Positions 51,174 to 61,194 of a DNA stretch of 64,000 bases are shown one piece after another. Numbering within the stretch: position 1 is the first letter of the stretch; every line of letters begins with the position of its first letter. The position numbers and the translations under genes are program-made. Location of the stretch: the NCBI GenBank assembly GCA_023212695.1, contig JALCCG010000073.1, positions 20,568-84,567 of the forward strand, in the 5' to 3' direction. Origin of the DNA: Sporisorium sorghi. Its lineage: Eukaryota; Basidiomycota; Ustilaginomycetes; Ustilaginales; Ustilaginaceae. The notes beneath the pieces are model-generated. The model had not been told where the DNA came from, did no database searches, and saw only the letters and a list, made by a program, of their open reading frames with translations.

Positions 51174-51514
51174 CGTCGGCGATTAAGGTGGTGATGGGAG
51201 ATTGGGAGTACCGATTGAAGGTGAAGGATGGTGGTGATGGTGGAAGTGAGTGTTGGAGTGACTGTCCTCAGAAAAGGACGCGCCTCGAATTCTGCAAGGG
51301 GTCGCATCACGTGCTCCCAAAGTGGAGTAGGAATGCGCACTTGCAGCAAAAGCACTTTTTTTGGGGGGCGCAGCGTGCTCGAGCCATGCCGACTTTGCAT
51401 CTTTGCCTCTTCCTCGTCACCATCATCATCGCCATCACCGTCGTCAACGCGGATCGAAGCTACGACGTACTATACGTAACTTCGAAGGAGGACGATCCTC
51501 GATAAGCGCAAGCC
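51174..51514. promoter_or_regulatory. bidirectional promoter CENP-W-like / CSN6
   Basis: 341 bp between two divergent start codons, so a shared promoter is likely. CACGTG-like text occurs at 51308-51313 (TCACGTGCTC), an E-box core. Confidence 0.4.
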
Positions 51515-53200
51515 ATGACTGCACAGGCAGGGCCATCGGGCTCAGCCCCCACCCTCAAGACGTCCAAGCTCTCGCCCGTGGTTCTGGATAACCACTCGTC
51601 GTCCGGAATTGGCAGCAATATCAGCCTGTAAGCATATGCATACACACTTAGTTAACGATAGCAGCTAATATTGACAGCTGACCTTGATGTTCCTCATGTA
51701 CTCTTGCGCGCGCAGTCACCCGCTACCGATCCTCAACATCTCTGAACATCTCGTCCGAACAAGACTACAGAGCAGCGATGCAGAGCTCACAGGTAAGTCG
51801 AATGCTGGCGAACACGAGGACCTCTCTTTTGATACTGACCCGCCATCGCTTTCTCGCTGTCTTTCTAGTCTACGGCGTCCTTCTGGGCACACAGCAAGGC
51901 CGAGATATCGAAATCCAAAACTCATTCGAGATCCGGCTGGATCCTCCATCAGCGACCACACCAGCGCCCACGATCAACCATGCCTTCCTCCGATCGCGCC
52001 AGGCCCAATACAAAGAGGTCTTCCCCACACTCGACCTGCTCGGCTGGTACACCATCGGCCACATCCCCACGCCGCAGGACCTCGAGATTCACAAGCAACT
52101 GCTCGCATACAACGAGACGCCGCTGCTCGTGCAGCTGCACCAGACCGTGTCGTCGTTCGGCGAGGCAGAGGTGAATGGCGACCTGCCCATCCGCGTCTAC
52201 GAGTCGGTCGTCGAGCTGGTCCAGGGCGAGACGGCTAACTTTTTCGTGCCTGCGGGGTATAGGATCGAGACGGGCGAGGCGGAGCGCATCGCTGTGGACC
52301 ACGCTAGCAAGGCTGGGGCCGAATCGGGCGGGGATCACGACAGCACCAGTAAGTTCCTGGACGCGATATCGTTCAATAGCTCTTGGAGAGGCTGTTGCTG
52401 ACGAGACTTGCCCTTCTGAGTAGTGCTGGCGAGCATGCAAGCACAACACAGCGCGATCAGCAAACTCAACGACCGCATCCGACAGGTGCTCGCCTACCTT
52501 GAAGCGGCGAAGGGCGGCCAGACGGCATGGGACCACGAAGCGGTGCGCCAGATCCACACCGTCGCTGCCAACTTGCCGCAGTCGGTGTTGCCAGAGCTGC
52601 AGGAGGAGCTTCTACGGGTGAGTGTTTCGAGTGGTGCCTGTCGTGGACGACAGTTTACAATCTGCGATCTGATCGGGCTGCTGCATCGGCGTAGACTTCT
52701 CGATACTTTCTCGATGGCATTGGAGCCACAAGCTGACCACGCAAACCTTTGTTGCCACGCGCGTTTGAATCGCTGCTACAGGAACACAACGACGTCCTCC
52801 TGACCAACTACCTCTCCGTACTAACCGAGAGCCTGCACACCATGAACGAGGTGAGTTGCACGCACATTCGAACGCCGTTTCAAAACGTTGCATTTCTGGA
52901 CTCGATGTCGAGAGCATGTGGTCTGGAATGCTCGCGGGCAAATTTTGTATCATCGACGACCGAGCTTGCGGACCGAAGCTGACCCGAATCTCTGGCTCTT
53001 TCTTTCTCGAACACCGAACTGCTCTTTCGGCATTGTTCGGACAGCTGACGGACAAGTTCGAGGTGGTCCAGGCCGCTGCTCGAGACGACGCCGGCGACGG
53101 CAGCAGCGGCATTGCACCTACGTCGTCGACGAGCGCAGTACAGGGCCGCAGGGGAGGAGCCGGTGGACGCAGTGCGGCGCTTCAAGCTGTGTACAGCTGA
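51515..53200 (+). CDS. CSN6: COP9 signalosome subunit 6
   Basis: Non-catalytic MPN subunit of the COP9 signalosome, which removes Nedd8 from cullins. Six exons: 51515-51627, 51716-51792, 51869-52348, 52424-52617, 52782-52850 and 53045-53200, with five GT..AG introns of 88, 76, 75, 164 and 194 bp. All phases agree and give 362 residues. Family text is spread over the exons: HPLPILNISEHLVRTR, VYGVLLGTQQGRDIEIQNSFE in part, FPTLDLLGWYTIG, EAERIAVDHASKAG, QAQHSAISKLNDRI and SLHTMNE. The MPN domain spans about 33-185 and lacks the HxH...D zinc ligands, as expected for CSN6. The C-terminus adds a Gly/Ala/Ser tail. Because of the introns, no single open frame shows the whole gene. Confidence 0.93.
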
Positions 53201-54345
53201 GATGCTCTCTCCCTTTTGCAATGCAAATTAAGAGAGCGAACAGATGCGGGTGCATGTGTGAGCTAGGTGATGGATGGGCGTTGCAGCCGGTCATGCGTGG
53301 GTGAAGGGTTCGACTTGATTGATTCGAGCGTCGCTCGAGCATGTGAAGCGAGACGAGCGCACCGAGCGATGCTCGCTTGATTGGGGGTTAAGCTCGAACT
53401 GTAGCTGCAGCCCGAGGCATGTGATGAACAAGTTCTGTTTGCAACTCGCCCGACGTTCGATGTCGTTGCTGATGGGAGTGCATGTACTGCGTCGTTCTGT
53501 GTGCACTGTTCGAAGCTGTCTCATGGGAGCGTATCAGGCACGCACACATGGCGCCGTGGGCATCACCGTCAATGAAGAAGCCCACATTCGCCACACACGG
53601 TCTCGAACCCTCTGGCCCTCTCATCGACAGTACTCGGCCGCCCGCTCTTCGCATTCAACCCGAAGTCACCGACGACGTCGATTCAGTCTAGAACAGGCTC
53701 GACGCTCGACGTTGCTTCCACTAGAAAGCCGAGCGTCGACACAGAGACGCCGTCGAGAAATTTAAGCTTTTCCGTCGCTGTCGGCAACTGGAGCACGCCG
53801 AGATATCCGACGGAATTGAGCGCGGTCTGGAACCCTGTCGATTTGCCGTCGCGGCCACGACGCTGCACCGAGGCTGCTCCATCGTACATTCGCCAATGAT
53901 TCGGCGGTCGAAGATCGGGGGTTGCGCAAGGACGCCTAGTGCACGCGGAACTGCGTAGCTCCTCTGCGTGCTGTCAAATGACACTTCAGGCTGGGTGGAT
54001 TGGGAAGGCGGCCGGACATCGCCCGAGGAGATGGAGGAAGCCGACGGAAAAAGCAAATGCCGAAAAATTGTTCCGGATGTTAGATTCTCTTCCGGCATCC
54101 AATGTTAGACCTCGCAGCTCGCCCGAGAAGGCCGTTCTGATCGACCCTGAGTAGGGGGACAGTCGAAGCCAAACGTCTGCAACGCCTCGGAAAGCGCCCT
54201 TGACATCTCGGCAAGACAAGAGGGAGGGATGATGACGCAACAGCCCTCCTTGCCCTGACGAGCTCTTCAGCAGTGTGTGGTTGGTGCGTCATTCGAAAGA
54301 CCCGTCTCGGTGACCCGTTGAAACTCCGCTTTGCCGGGCGTGCGC

Positions 54346-54370
54346 TTGTAAATTAATTTTAAATTTACAA
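54346..54370. repeat. perfect AT-rich inverted repeat
   Basis: TTGTAAATT (54346-54354) and AATTTACAA (54362-54370) are exact reverse complements around a 7-nt loop. It stands out in this otherwise GC-richer sequence. Function unknown. Confidence 0.8.
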
Positions 54371-54426
54371 TGTCTCCATTCAACGGAAGGATATTATTGG
54401 CTCCAGATTGTTTTGCTGTGTGCTGT

Positions 54427-54729
54427 TCATGCGAGGCTATCCGAATGCAGGAGGAACAACAGCAGATGTTGCTGAGAACAAGATACCACGCTAGCGGGGC
54501 TTTCGTACAGATTGATGGTGGTGAGCAATCTCGCAAACTCGGCCTTGTTCTCATTGACAGCCTCGATGAGCGAGAGAAGCGCGGGTTTTGGCCAGTGTCC
54601 AAGCGCCGTTTGAAAAAAACCCTCAACAGGGTTCACCTCCTCAGCAGCGTCATTGCCTTGCACCCCTTGTCCAAGTCCACTCGCCCGTTTCAGTGGAACC
54701 GAGGTCGAGCGGAGTTTTCCTGGAAGCAT
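54427..54729 (-). pseudogene. possible aldehyde-dehydrogenase fragment
   Basis: The minus strand encodes NDAAEEVNPVEGF followed by ALGHWPKPALL and NENKAEFARLLT, resembling the N-terminal part of aldehyde dehydrogenases (pattern AxxxW...LxxNxxELARLLT). About seven residues are missing from the usual spacing and the similarity stops before the expected GKP motif. There is no catalytic part nearby. If real it is a relic; chance similarity is possible. Confidence 0.2.
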
Positions 54730-54887
54730 ATTTTCGATCCTCGAAGGGGATTCTGCTGCACTTGACGCGTGGCAGTTTGGCAGCGAAACAAACAGGGCAC
54801 AGGGTTTCTGCGGAGCCTCGAACCAAGCCGCAACCGCAAGTGAAGGGAAAGTCCGATTTCGGGTTGGCGATGTTTGTCGACGACTTT

Positions 54888-54912
54888 TATATATATATAT
54901 ATATATATATAT
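54888..54912. repeat. (TA)n dinucleotide repeat
   Basis: About twelve TA units in the gene-poor region. Confidence 0.9.
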
Positions 54913-55045
54913 TCCTGAAGCTTACCGCCGTCCGCATCTGCTCGTGAAGACATGCTACGGGTGCAGGTGATCTGCCCGCATGTGCAGACATGTTTCACCT
55001 TGTTCAACGCAGCGCTCTCTCGATGAAAATGAAAATGAAAGGGAG

Positions 55046-55070
55046 AAAAAAAAAAAAAAAAAAAAAAAAA
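55046..55070. repeat. poly(dA:dT) tract, 25 bp
   Basis: Uninterrupted A25, about 1.5 kb upstream of the next start codon. Confidence 0.9.
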
Positions 55071-56495
55071 CCGGCTGCTCGGACGAAGCGAGAGTAGTGA
55101 GAGTGCTTCAGTGCTACTGCTGCTGCTGCTGCTGCCAATTTTCACCGGCAATGCAGCGCTCAGCTGCCAGATGTTCAATTCCTATCCCGATCGACCACTC
55201 GCAAGCCAAAATCCTGATTCTTAGCGTGTCTCTGGCTCTGCGACCGGACCTAGACCGCCGACCTAGACACAAAAGAAATTCATGTGCTCGTTTATGCCCT
55301 CTGCTTGTGCCTCCATCTGGCAGAGATCTCACTCGACGCTTGCTTCTGAGACCATCCTCCTCTGCCCACGACTTGATCTGAGAGAGTGAGAGGATTGCTG
55401 CCCACTTTTTCTCTTGCAGAAGAGCATTCTGACATTCTCATGGCGGGACCGACGCCATTTCTTCCCCTCACATCGACACTGAGCAGAGGTGCAAGCGAGC
55501 GACCGAGTTGAGCGTGGTCGAGATCCAAGCCTTTTTTTGTTTATTTCTTTAATTTTTATTTTTCTTTTCTTTTGTCTGAGAGGATTTTCGGCTCTGCTGG
55601 ATTTTCCCTGTTTCTTGGCTGTGTCCCGACTGAATGCAGTCCGCTCTCGACTCGACTCTAGAACTGCCTCTGCTCTACCCCGCCGCCTGTGCCTCGAGCA
55701 ACTGGGACCGGCTCATCAGATGCCGCGCTTCCCCTGGCGCTCGTAATGGCACGGTCTGGCCACACTCGGTTGCTTTGCTGTGAGCTCTTTCCCCTCTCTC
55801 TTTTTCTTTTCTTTTTCCAACTTTGAACGCAGTCGGCTCCTCTGTCTCGAGCTTGCACCGAGACAGAGTAACAAGTTCTCTCTTTCGCTCTCTCTCTCTC
55901 TCTCTCCCTTTGACGCCTCTTGACTCAGAAAGCTCTCCCGCTTCAACCTCCTTGCCTCTCCTGCTCCCGTCTCCTTCTCCTCCTCCTCCTCCTCCTCCTC
56001 CTCCTCATTCCAGCGCGTATCTCGCAGCCCTTGGTTGGTCTCTTCCCCTCACCTTCTCATCACCACTTTTCCTTGTCGTCACCATCTCGCCCTCTATCTC
56101 TCCCATCAACCACCATCATCCAACGTTTGTCTCTTGTCACAATATCTCGCCTTCTTCAATTGCCGACATTCGTTCGACTCGCATCCGACTCACTCGCCCG
56201 CCGCTACCACATCGCAGTCTTGATTCGTATCTGCATCAACATCCGCTTCTTCACATTCGCACTCGATCTAATCGCGTTCAATGTGGTAAACCACTTGGTG
56301 CGCTTTCATCCGCACGCCGCGCCACGCATCTTCGAGTACTCCCGACCATATCCTCCAACCGCGCATTGATCCTTTTATTTCGTCTCGATACGAGCTCTAT
56401 TCCCCTCCGCTTCCCTTGTTTCATTTACCTTTCTTGATCCGTGCCGATTGACAAGAGCTGTTGTGGCTTGCAGCGCGCTGCAGCTTCATCTTCTT

Positions 56496-56496
<1 letters not shown>

Positions 56497-56550
<54 letters not shown>
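56497..56550. repeat. (CAG)18 trinucleotide repeat
   Basis: Eighteen perfect CAG units 58 bp before the ATG at 56609. It is placed in the leader; if translation began further upstream at a non-ATG codon it would encode poly-Ser in the gene frame. Confidence 0.9.
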
Positions 56551-56552
<2 letters not shown>

Positions 56553-56608
56553 CCAACGACAAACCCTACCGACGCAGCATTCGTTGTCGCTTTGTCGCCA
56601 ACAGCGTC

Positions 56609-58453
56609 ATGTCCGTCGCAACCCGCAGAGCTTCCTTGACGCCATCTTCGCCAGCCGTTTCACGTCGAGGATCTTGGGTTGACCTTCCCGCGGGAAGTGC
56701 TCCTTCGTCACGTCGAGGCTCCCGAGTCGACCTCTCCTCCGCCTCGGCATCCTCCTCTTCCACCTCGGATCCATGCGCTTCTGGCGCAAACACCAAGCTC
56801 TCTATCAACCAGCTTCTCTCCAACCTCTCCCACGTCTCGGAAAACCAAGCGCGCATGATGTCGTCACCAAAAGGCTCGCGCTCGCCCGCCCTCGGCGAAG
56901 CTCATGGCGCAAAGCGCAAATATGAGCCAGATACAGACTCCTCGTCGCCCTCCTCTGCCTCCGAGATTCACCTCCCCACCGATCCAGCGCGTAGAGCCAG
57001 CATCATCAACCTCGCCACCGCAGCCGCAGCCGCCGTCTTGCAGAGCCAGGCGGGGCAACGCCGCATGTCGCTCCATCCAGAGCAAGAGCAGAAGCGTCAG
57101 CGCGTCGAGCACCTCGGCATGCTCATCGAACAGGCACGCAAAGCCAGCGTCACCAGCATGAGCCACGACATGTCGCGTCACATCGAAACCGCTTCCCAAA
57201 ATGTCGCCATCGCCACTGTGCTCGCCAACCATTTGGGCCTCACTCCCCAGTCGTCAGCTGCTTCCACTCCGTCTGCTGGAACACCCGCGCCTTTGTCGCC
57301 CACCAAAGCGCACGCCTCGACGCTGGCGGTACCTCAAACTCCTACCACACCAAAGAGCCCGCTTTCGGCTGCGCCGTTCAACGCTGCTCACGTCTCGGAC
57401 GATCGTACCTCGCTGGCGCAGGACGCCACGCCTTCATCCATCCGAGCCGTCAAGGACCAAGCCAAGGCGTCGCAGCAGATGTCCGCGCCGCCCTCGCCCA
57501 CCAGCACGCCTGCCATCACGCTCACCAACAGCACCGACTCGGCCGAGCCAGCTGCGGCGTCGTCTAGCAAGGTGCTCGCTGAGCCTCTGCGCGACTCCCC
57601 GTCGCCTCCAGGTGGATCGAGTCAAGCGATCTTTGACCGCGCCAAAGAGGCTGCTCACACCTACAGCCGTTTCTACCGCTTCGAAAAGGAGTGGGCACAA
57701 AAGGCGCTCGAGTTGGAGCGTCGTCGAAGCTCGGTCCGCATCGATCCACTCTTCAACCCCAACCCAAGCCTCAGCCCGCTTCCCGTGGACGCCCACGACG
57801 ACAAGGCTAGAGGAGGCCCGACATCGCCACAGCAGCATTCGGCGCCCGAGTCGCGCATCGTGTCCAGAGGCACTTCGCCGTTCGGCGAGTTGCCCGGCGC
57901 ACCCGCAGCAAGGACTTCGCACTCGGTCCCCAACGGCTCCTTCTCGTCATCGCATCGCGGCTCGTCGAGTGGTTTGGCCAACGTGCTCTCCAACTTTGCC
58001 GAGCTGATCGAGCATCGCCAGCGCTCGTGCTCGGGGCTGGAGGCGCTGGCCAAGCAAGCAAAGGAACTGCCCGTCAAGCGTTTGAGTCAACCTAACCCGC
58101 AGTTCCGCACGACCTTTGGCGACTTTTCGTGGGCTAAAGTTGCCCGAAGCGCCACTGATCCCACGGCAGTGTCAGCGCCAGCAGCAGCAGCGCCAGCACC
58201 GTTGCGATCCACGCCATCCTTTGCACGCTCGCAACCTGCAGCCGAAGCGGGCATCGACGAAGACGAAGACTCGAAAGCGTCGCTCAAGATGGACAGAGAC
58301 GAGGGGTTGTCCACCTCAAGCGATGTCCAATCGGCCGCAGCAGCTCGACCTGCGCATCTGCAGATCAAGTCGATCAAGGAAGTGACAGTCGACTCGGAAA
58401 CCGACGCTCCGGCAACACCGCGTTCGAGCATGAGCATTGCCAGCATGCTCTGA
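56609..58453 (+). CDS. unrecognised Ser/Ala/Pro-rich protein
   Basis: I do not recognise this 614-residue product. The ATG at 56609 (GCGTCATGTCCG) is the first in frame; the upstream open part lacks an ATG and holds the CAG repeat. Visible segments: RRASL, RRGSW and RRGSR motifs near the N-terminus (basophilic-kinase-like sites), SINQLLSNLSHVSENQ at about 75-90, an Ala-rich helix IINLATAAAAAVLQSQ (about 140), a KRQRVEHLGMLIEQARKAS segment, and a conserved-looking helix IFDRAKEAAHTYSRFYRFEKEW (about 345-366, quoted in part) followed by QKALELERRRSSVRID. A second helix NVLSNFAELIEHRQR lies near 460-475. The rest is disordered. A nuclear regulatory role is conceivable from KRKYEP and KRQR, but nothing proves it. 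Confidence 0.6.
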   Translation: MSVATRRASLTPSSPAVSRRGSWVDLPAGSAPSSRRGSRVDLSSASASSSSTSDPCASGANTKLSINQLLSNLSHVSENQARMMSSPKGSRSPALGEAHGAKRKYEPDTDSSSPSSASEIHLPTDPARRASIINLATAAAAAVLQSQAGQRRMSLHPEQEQKRQRVEHLGMLIEQARKASVTSMSHDMSRHIETASQNVAIATVLANHLGLTPQSSAASTPSAGTPAPLSPTKAHASTLAVPQTPTTPKSPLSAAPFNAAHVSDDRTSLAQDATPSSIRAVKDQAKASQQMSAPPSPTSTPAITLTNSTDSAEPAAASSSKVLAEPLRDSPSPPGGSSQAIFDRAKEAAHTYSRFYRFEKEWAQKALELERRRSSVRIDPLFNPNPSLSPLPVDAHDDKARGGPTSPQQHSAPESRIVSRGTSPFGELPGAPAARTSHSVPNGSFSSSHRGSSSGLANVLSNFAELIEHRQRSCSGLEALAKQAKELPVKRLSQPNPQFRTTFGDFSWAKVARSATDPTAVSAPAAAAPAPLRSTPSFARSQPAAEAGIDEDEDSKASLKMDRDEGLSTSSDVQSAAAARPAHLQIKSIKEVTVDSETDAPATPRSSMSIASML

Positions 58454-59010
58454 ACATTTTTACCGTCCCCCGATTCATCTGCTCTCCCTTTTTTTTTTTT
58501 TTTTTCTTTTTTTTTTTTTTTTCTCTTTTTTCCTTTCTAATCATACCCGTCCCTCCTCCTCTTCAGCTCTCAGCAAAACGTTGTTATCGCGCCTCTACTC
58601 CTCCTCCTCGCTTCCATATGTAGCAGCATCTTTGATGGTTTCTCGTATCGTCGTGTTCGTCGTTTAGTGTAATTGTACCGCTTTATGTTTTACAGTTGCT
58701 TCTGGTCGTTTGTGCTGTGCGATTGAGATGGGGCGGGTTGCGACAGAGAGGATGCGATATTAGCAGGAGCGCCGAGGCGTGCATAGGCGAAGGCTGTCAG
58801 ATGACCTCGATGCGCTGTGATTGCATCCAAGGCTTCGACGAGCGCCTCTGTCTGTCACCGTCACTGTCGCTTTCACTCTTTCGCTCCCTGTCACTCTCAC
58901 TCTCTCTCATCACACACACCACCCTCATCAAAGCTCTCCATCTCTCACACCACCCATCTTGGCGTCTAGCGTTCACGTCGTGCAATTTCTCGTACCATCT
59001 TCTACACCAC
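58454..59010. other. convergent region with T17/T16 runs
   Basis: T17 (58489-58505), one C, then T16 (58507-58522), just after the stop codon of the upstream gene; the rest is the 3' flank of the flavoenzyme gene. Confidence 0.5.
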
Positions 59011-61194
59011 CTACAACCGACTCTGCTGCAGCGGACCACTCTTCAAGAACCCATCAAAGTACTTCTCGATCGCCTCAAACCCAATCTGCCCCTGATCAAT
59101 CGGCACCACAGCCCCAACATACCCATCCGGCCTGACGACCACAATACCGCCATTGGGCAGTCCCCACTTGTCATGCAGCCCACCGACAAACTGGTCATCC
59201 AACGTCACCTTGAACGCGCCATGCCCGGCCTCGATATCGTCGCAGTAGAGCATGCTCCTCAGCGCGCCCAGGTGCGCGATCTGCTCGATCTCGACGTCGA
59301 AACGCTGCGAGCGCACGATCAGCAGCAGGTGGAAGAACGGGTTCACTTCCGAGGAAAATCCTTCGCCCAACCCTGTGTTGAGACAGTCCGGAATCTGGTG
59401 GTACGCCTTGTGCTCCAGCTGCATCGCTCGCGGCAGCGCACGGAAGCGGTTGACAAACGAGTGCGGCGACGCAAGGTGGTTGGCAAACGCCTCGAGGTGT
59501 CGCATGTTCTTGTTGAGGTCGCCCGCACACACGTACAGCCTAAACCCACCAGGCGCAGTGAACTGGATCTCGTGGATCATGCGCACCGGCTTCGAGTTGG
59601 ACCACCGCGTCGCCCACGCCGGCTGCAGCCTACGACCAGGCTCCAGCTTGTCCGTGATCTTGGCCACACCCAGCTTCTGCGCAGGGTCGCGGTAGTTGAG
59701 CACGTTGTCCGCATACACCACACCGGCACCCGTCGTAAACGCCGCGTTCCGTCGCTGGATGTTGATGAAGTGCTCGCGCTTTTCGGCATCGCTCATCGTG
59801 GCCACCTCGGGCGTGTTCTTGGGCACCTCGCCCGAGAAGAGCGCCGAGTACTCCGAGTCGAACTCGATCAGCTGCTTGCCCGTCGCATGTCGCTCGTCGT
59901 GGTACGTGGCCAACAGGATCTCGGGATCAGCCAAGCCCTTCTCGACCAGGTTGATGCGCCACGCCAACGCCTGCGAGTCGATGATGGCCGTGTTCATCCC
60001 CTGCCCCGCCTTGGGCGAATGCGTATGGCACGCATCACCCGCAAGCAGCACGCGGTGACCGGGGAAGGTCGCCCCGCTGGCCGTCTTGCCCGCAGGCAGC
60101 GAGTACCTCGAAATCAACCGCTGCCCGATCGGATAGCACGTAAACCACTCGACCGTCTTGAAGTCAAACTTGTACGGGTACGCAATCTCCTGGATCGCCT
60201 TCATCACCATGTCCGCCGTCACCTTGTCGCGCGCATCGAGCGCCGACTCCTTGCTCTTCTCGCCCTCAAGCCGGTTGACCTGCGTGTAGCACCTGATGAT
60301 GGGTTCACCCTTCTCGTTATTCTCGCGTGGGAAGATGTACAGCGCGCCGTGGTTCTTGGAGTGGATCGCCGCGATCTTGCGTACATCCGGGAAGTTGGTC
60401 TCGACGACGCAGTCGAGCGCCGCCCAGAGCGTGTCGACCCAGTCTCCGTTGAACGTAAACTCGTGGCGCTCCTCGAGCGTCTTGCGCAGCCGCGACCGGC
60501 CGCCGTCGCAGCCGACGAGGTACTTTGTGCGGATCGTCTTTGTCTCGCCCGTGGGCTTGATGACGCTGATGGGCGCGCCGCCCTGGTTGGTCGACTCGAC
60601 GACAGGCTTCATCTTCTCGAGTGTCACCTTGACGGGGTAGCTGGCATCGTCGGTCATCTCGAAGTTCTGATACGCCCAGGGACGCGTGACACGCTGTCCA
60701 TGGCGCTCCATGTCCCTCAAGAACCCGCCCTCGATAAGCCCCTGCTGCAGCCCGAGCGTGCAGTTATCCTGGATCTCCATATCCGTCGGGAACGACTGCA
60801 CGCGGCGCGTCCGCTCGATCCCGCGCTGCCCATCCGAGCGCGGATCCCAAAACGTACGCTCGTACGACGGCGCACTGCGGTCAAAGAACTCCGTGCCGAG
60901 CGGCTCCATGTTGCGCAGCACCTCGATCGTGCGCGGCTGAATCCCATCCGCACGCCCAGCAGTGGTGGGTTCAGAACGCTCGTCGACCACGAGCACGTCA
61001 AACCCGCCAAAGCGTGCGAGCGAGGAGGCGAGCATGAGACCTGCGGGCCCAGCGCCGACGATGGTCACGTCCCACGAGGTGCGGTCGATGTGCGTGAGCG
61101 GGTCCGGGTAGTTGTGCGTGCCGTGTGCGTGGTGGCCGCCGGCCTTGGCCTCTTCGACCACCTGACCTGGTGCTGAGAATTGCTGTGTCGGCAT
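59011..61194 (-). CDS. phenol 2-monooxygenase-type FAD hydroxylase with PTS1
   Basis: FAD- and NAD(P)H-dependent aromatic hydroxylase of the PHBH/phenol hydroxylase family, likely converting phenol-like substrates to catechols. The 727-residue intronless product has GAGPAG (47-52) for FAD, DERSEPTTAGRADGIQPRT, YLVGCDGGRSRLRK (the DG motif) and GDACHTHSPKAGQGMN at about 385-400. A thioredoxin-like C-terminal domain is typical of phenol hydroxylases and fits the 700-residue length. The protein ends QQSRL; SRL is a canonical type 1 peroxisomal signal. The start ATG 61194 is followed by a short non-conserved lead of about 38 residues. Substrate cannot be told from sequence, and no ring-cleavage gene is adjacent. 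Confidence 0.9.
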   Translation of the reverse strand: MPTQQFSAPGQVVEEAKAGGHHAHGTHNYPDPLTHIDRTSWDVTIVGAGPAGLMLASSLARFGGFDVLVVDERSEPTTAGRADGIQPRTIEVLRNMEPLGTEFFDRSAPSYERTFWDPRSDGQRGIERTRRVQSFPTDMEIQDNCTLGLQQGLIEGGFLRDMERHGQRVTRPWAYQNFEMTDDASYPVKVTLEKMKPVVESTNQGGAPISVIKPTGETKTIRTKYLVGCDGGRSRLRKTLEERHEFTFNGDWVDTLWAALDCVVETNFPDVRKIAAIHSKNHGALYIFPRENNEKGEPIIRCYTQVNRLEGEKSKESALDARDKVTADMVMKAIQEIAYPYKFDFKTVEWFTCYPIGQRLISRYSLPAGKTASGATFPGHRVLLAGDACHTHSPKAGQGMNTAIIDSQALAWRINLVEKGLADPEILLATYHDERHATGKQLIEFDSEYSALFSGEVPKNTPEVATMSDAEKREHFINIQRRNAAFTTGAGVVYADNVLNYRDPAQKLGVAKITDKLEPGRRLQPAWATRWSNSKPVRMIHEIQFTAPGGFRLYVCAGDLNKNMRHLEAFANHLASPHSFVNRFRALPRAMQLEHKAYHQIPDCLNTGLGEGFSSEVNPFFHLLLIVRSQRFDVEIEQIAHLGALRSMLYCDDIEAGHGAFKVTLDDQFVGGLHDKWGLPNGGIVVVRPDGYVGAVVPIDQGQIGFEAIEKYFDGFLKSGPLQQSRL

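Larger units (their letters stand above)
53201..56608. other. 3.4 kb gene-poor region and long pyrimidine-rich leader
   Basis: No intact gene is supported. It contains a 25-nt AT-rich hairpin, two ATGTTAGA copies (54077-54084, 54102-54109), a possible ALDH-like fragment on the minus strand, (TA)n, A25, and from about 55860 a CT-rich stretch (TC and CTC repeats) that is probably the 5' leader of the gene at 56609. Confidence 0.5.

Noticed and set aside
53305..53320. B-box-like GGTTCGA text suggesting another tRNA
   Set aside because: The remainder of the B box (NTCC) and any A box at the right distance are missing.
58696..61176. 826-codon open frame on the plus strand opposite the flavoenzyme
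   Set aside because: It is the antisense of a long GC-rich coding region with intact family motifs on the minus strand; its own translation is Arg/His/Leu-rich and shows no domain.
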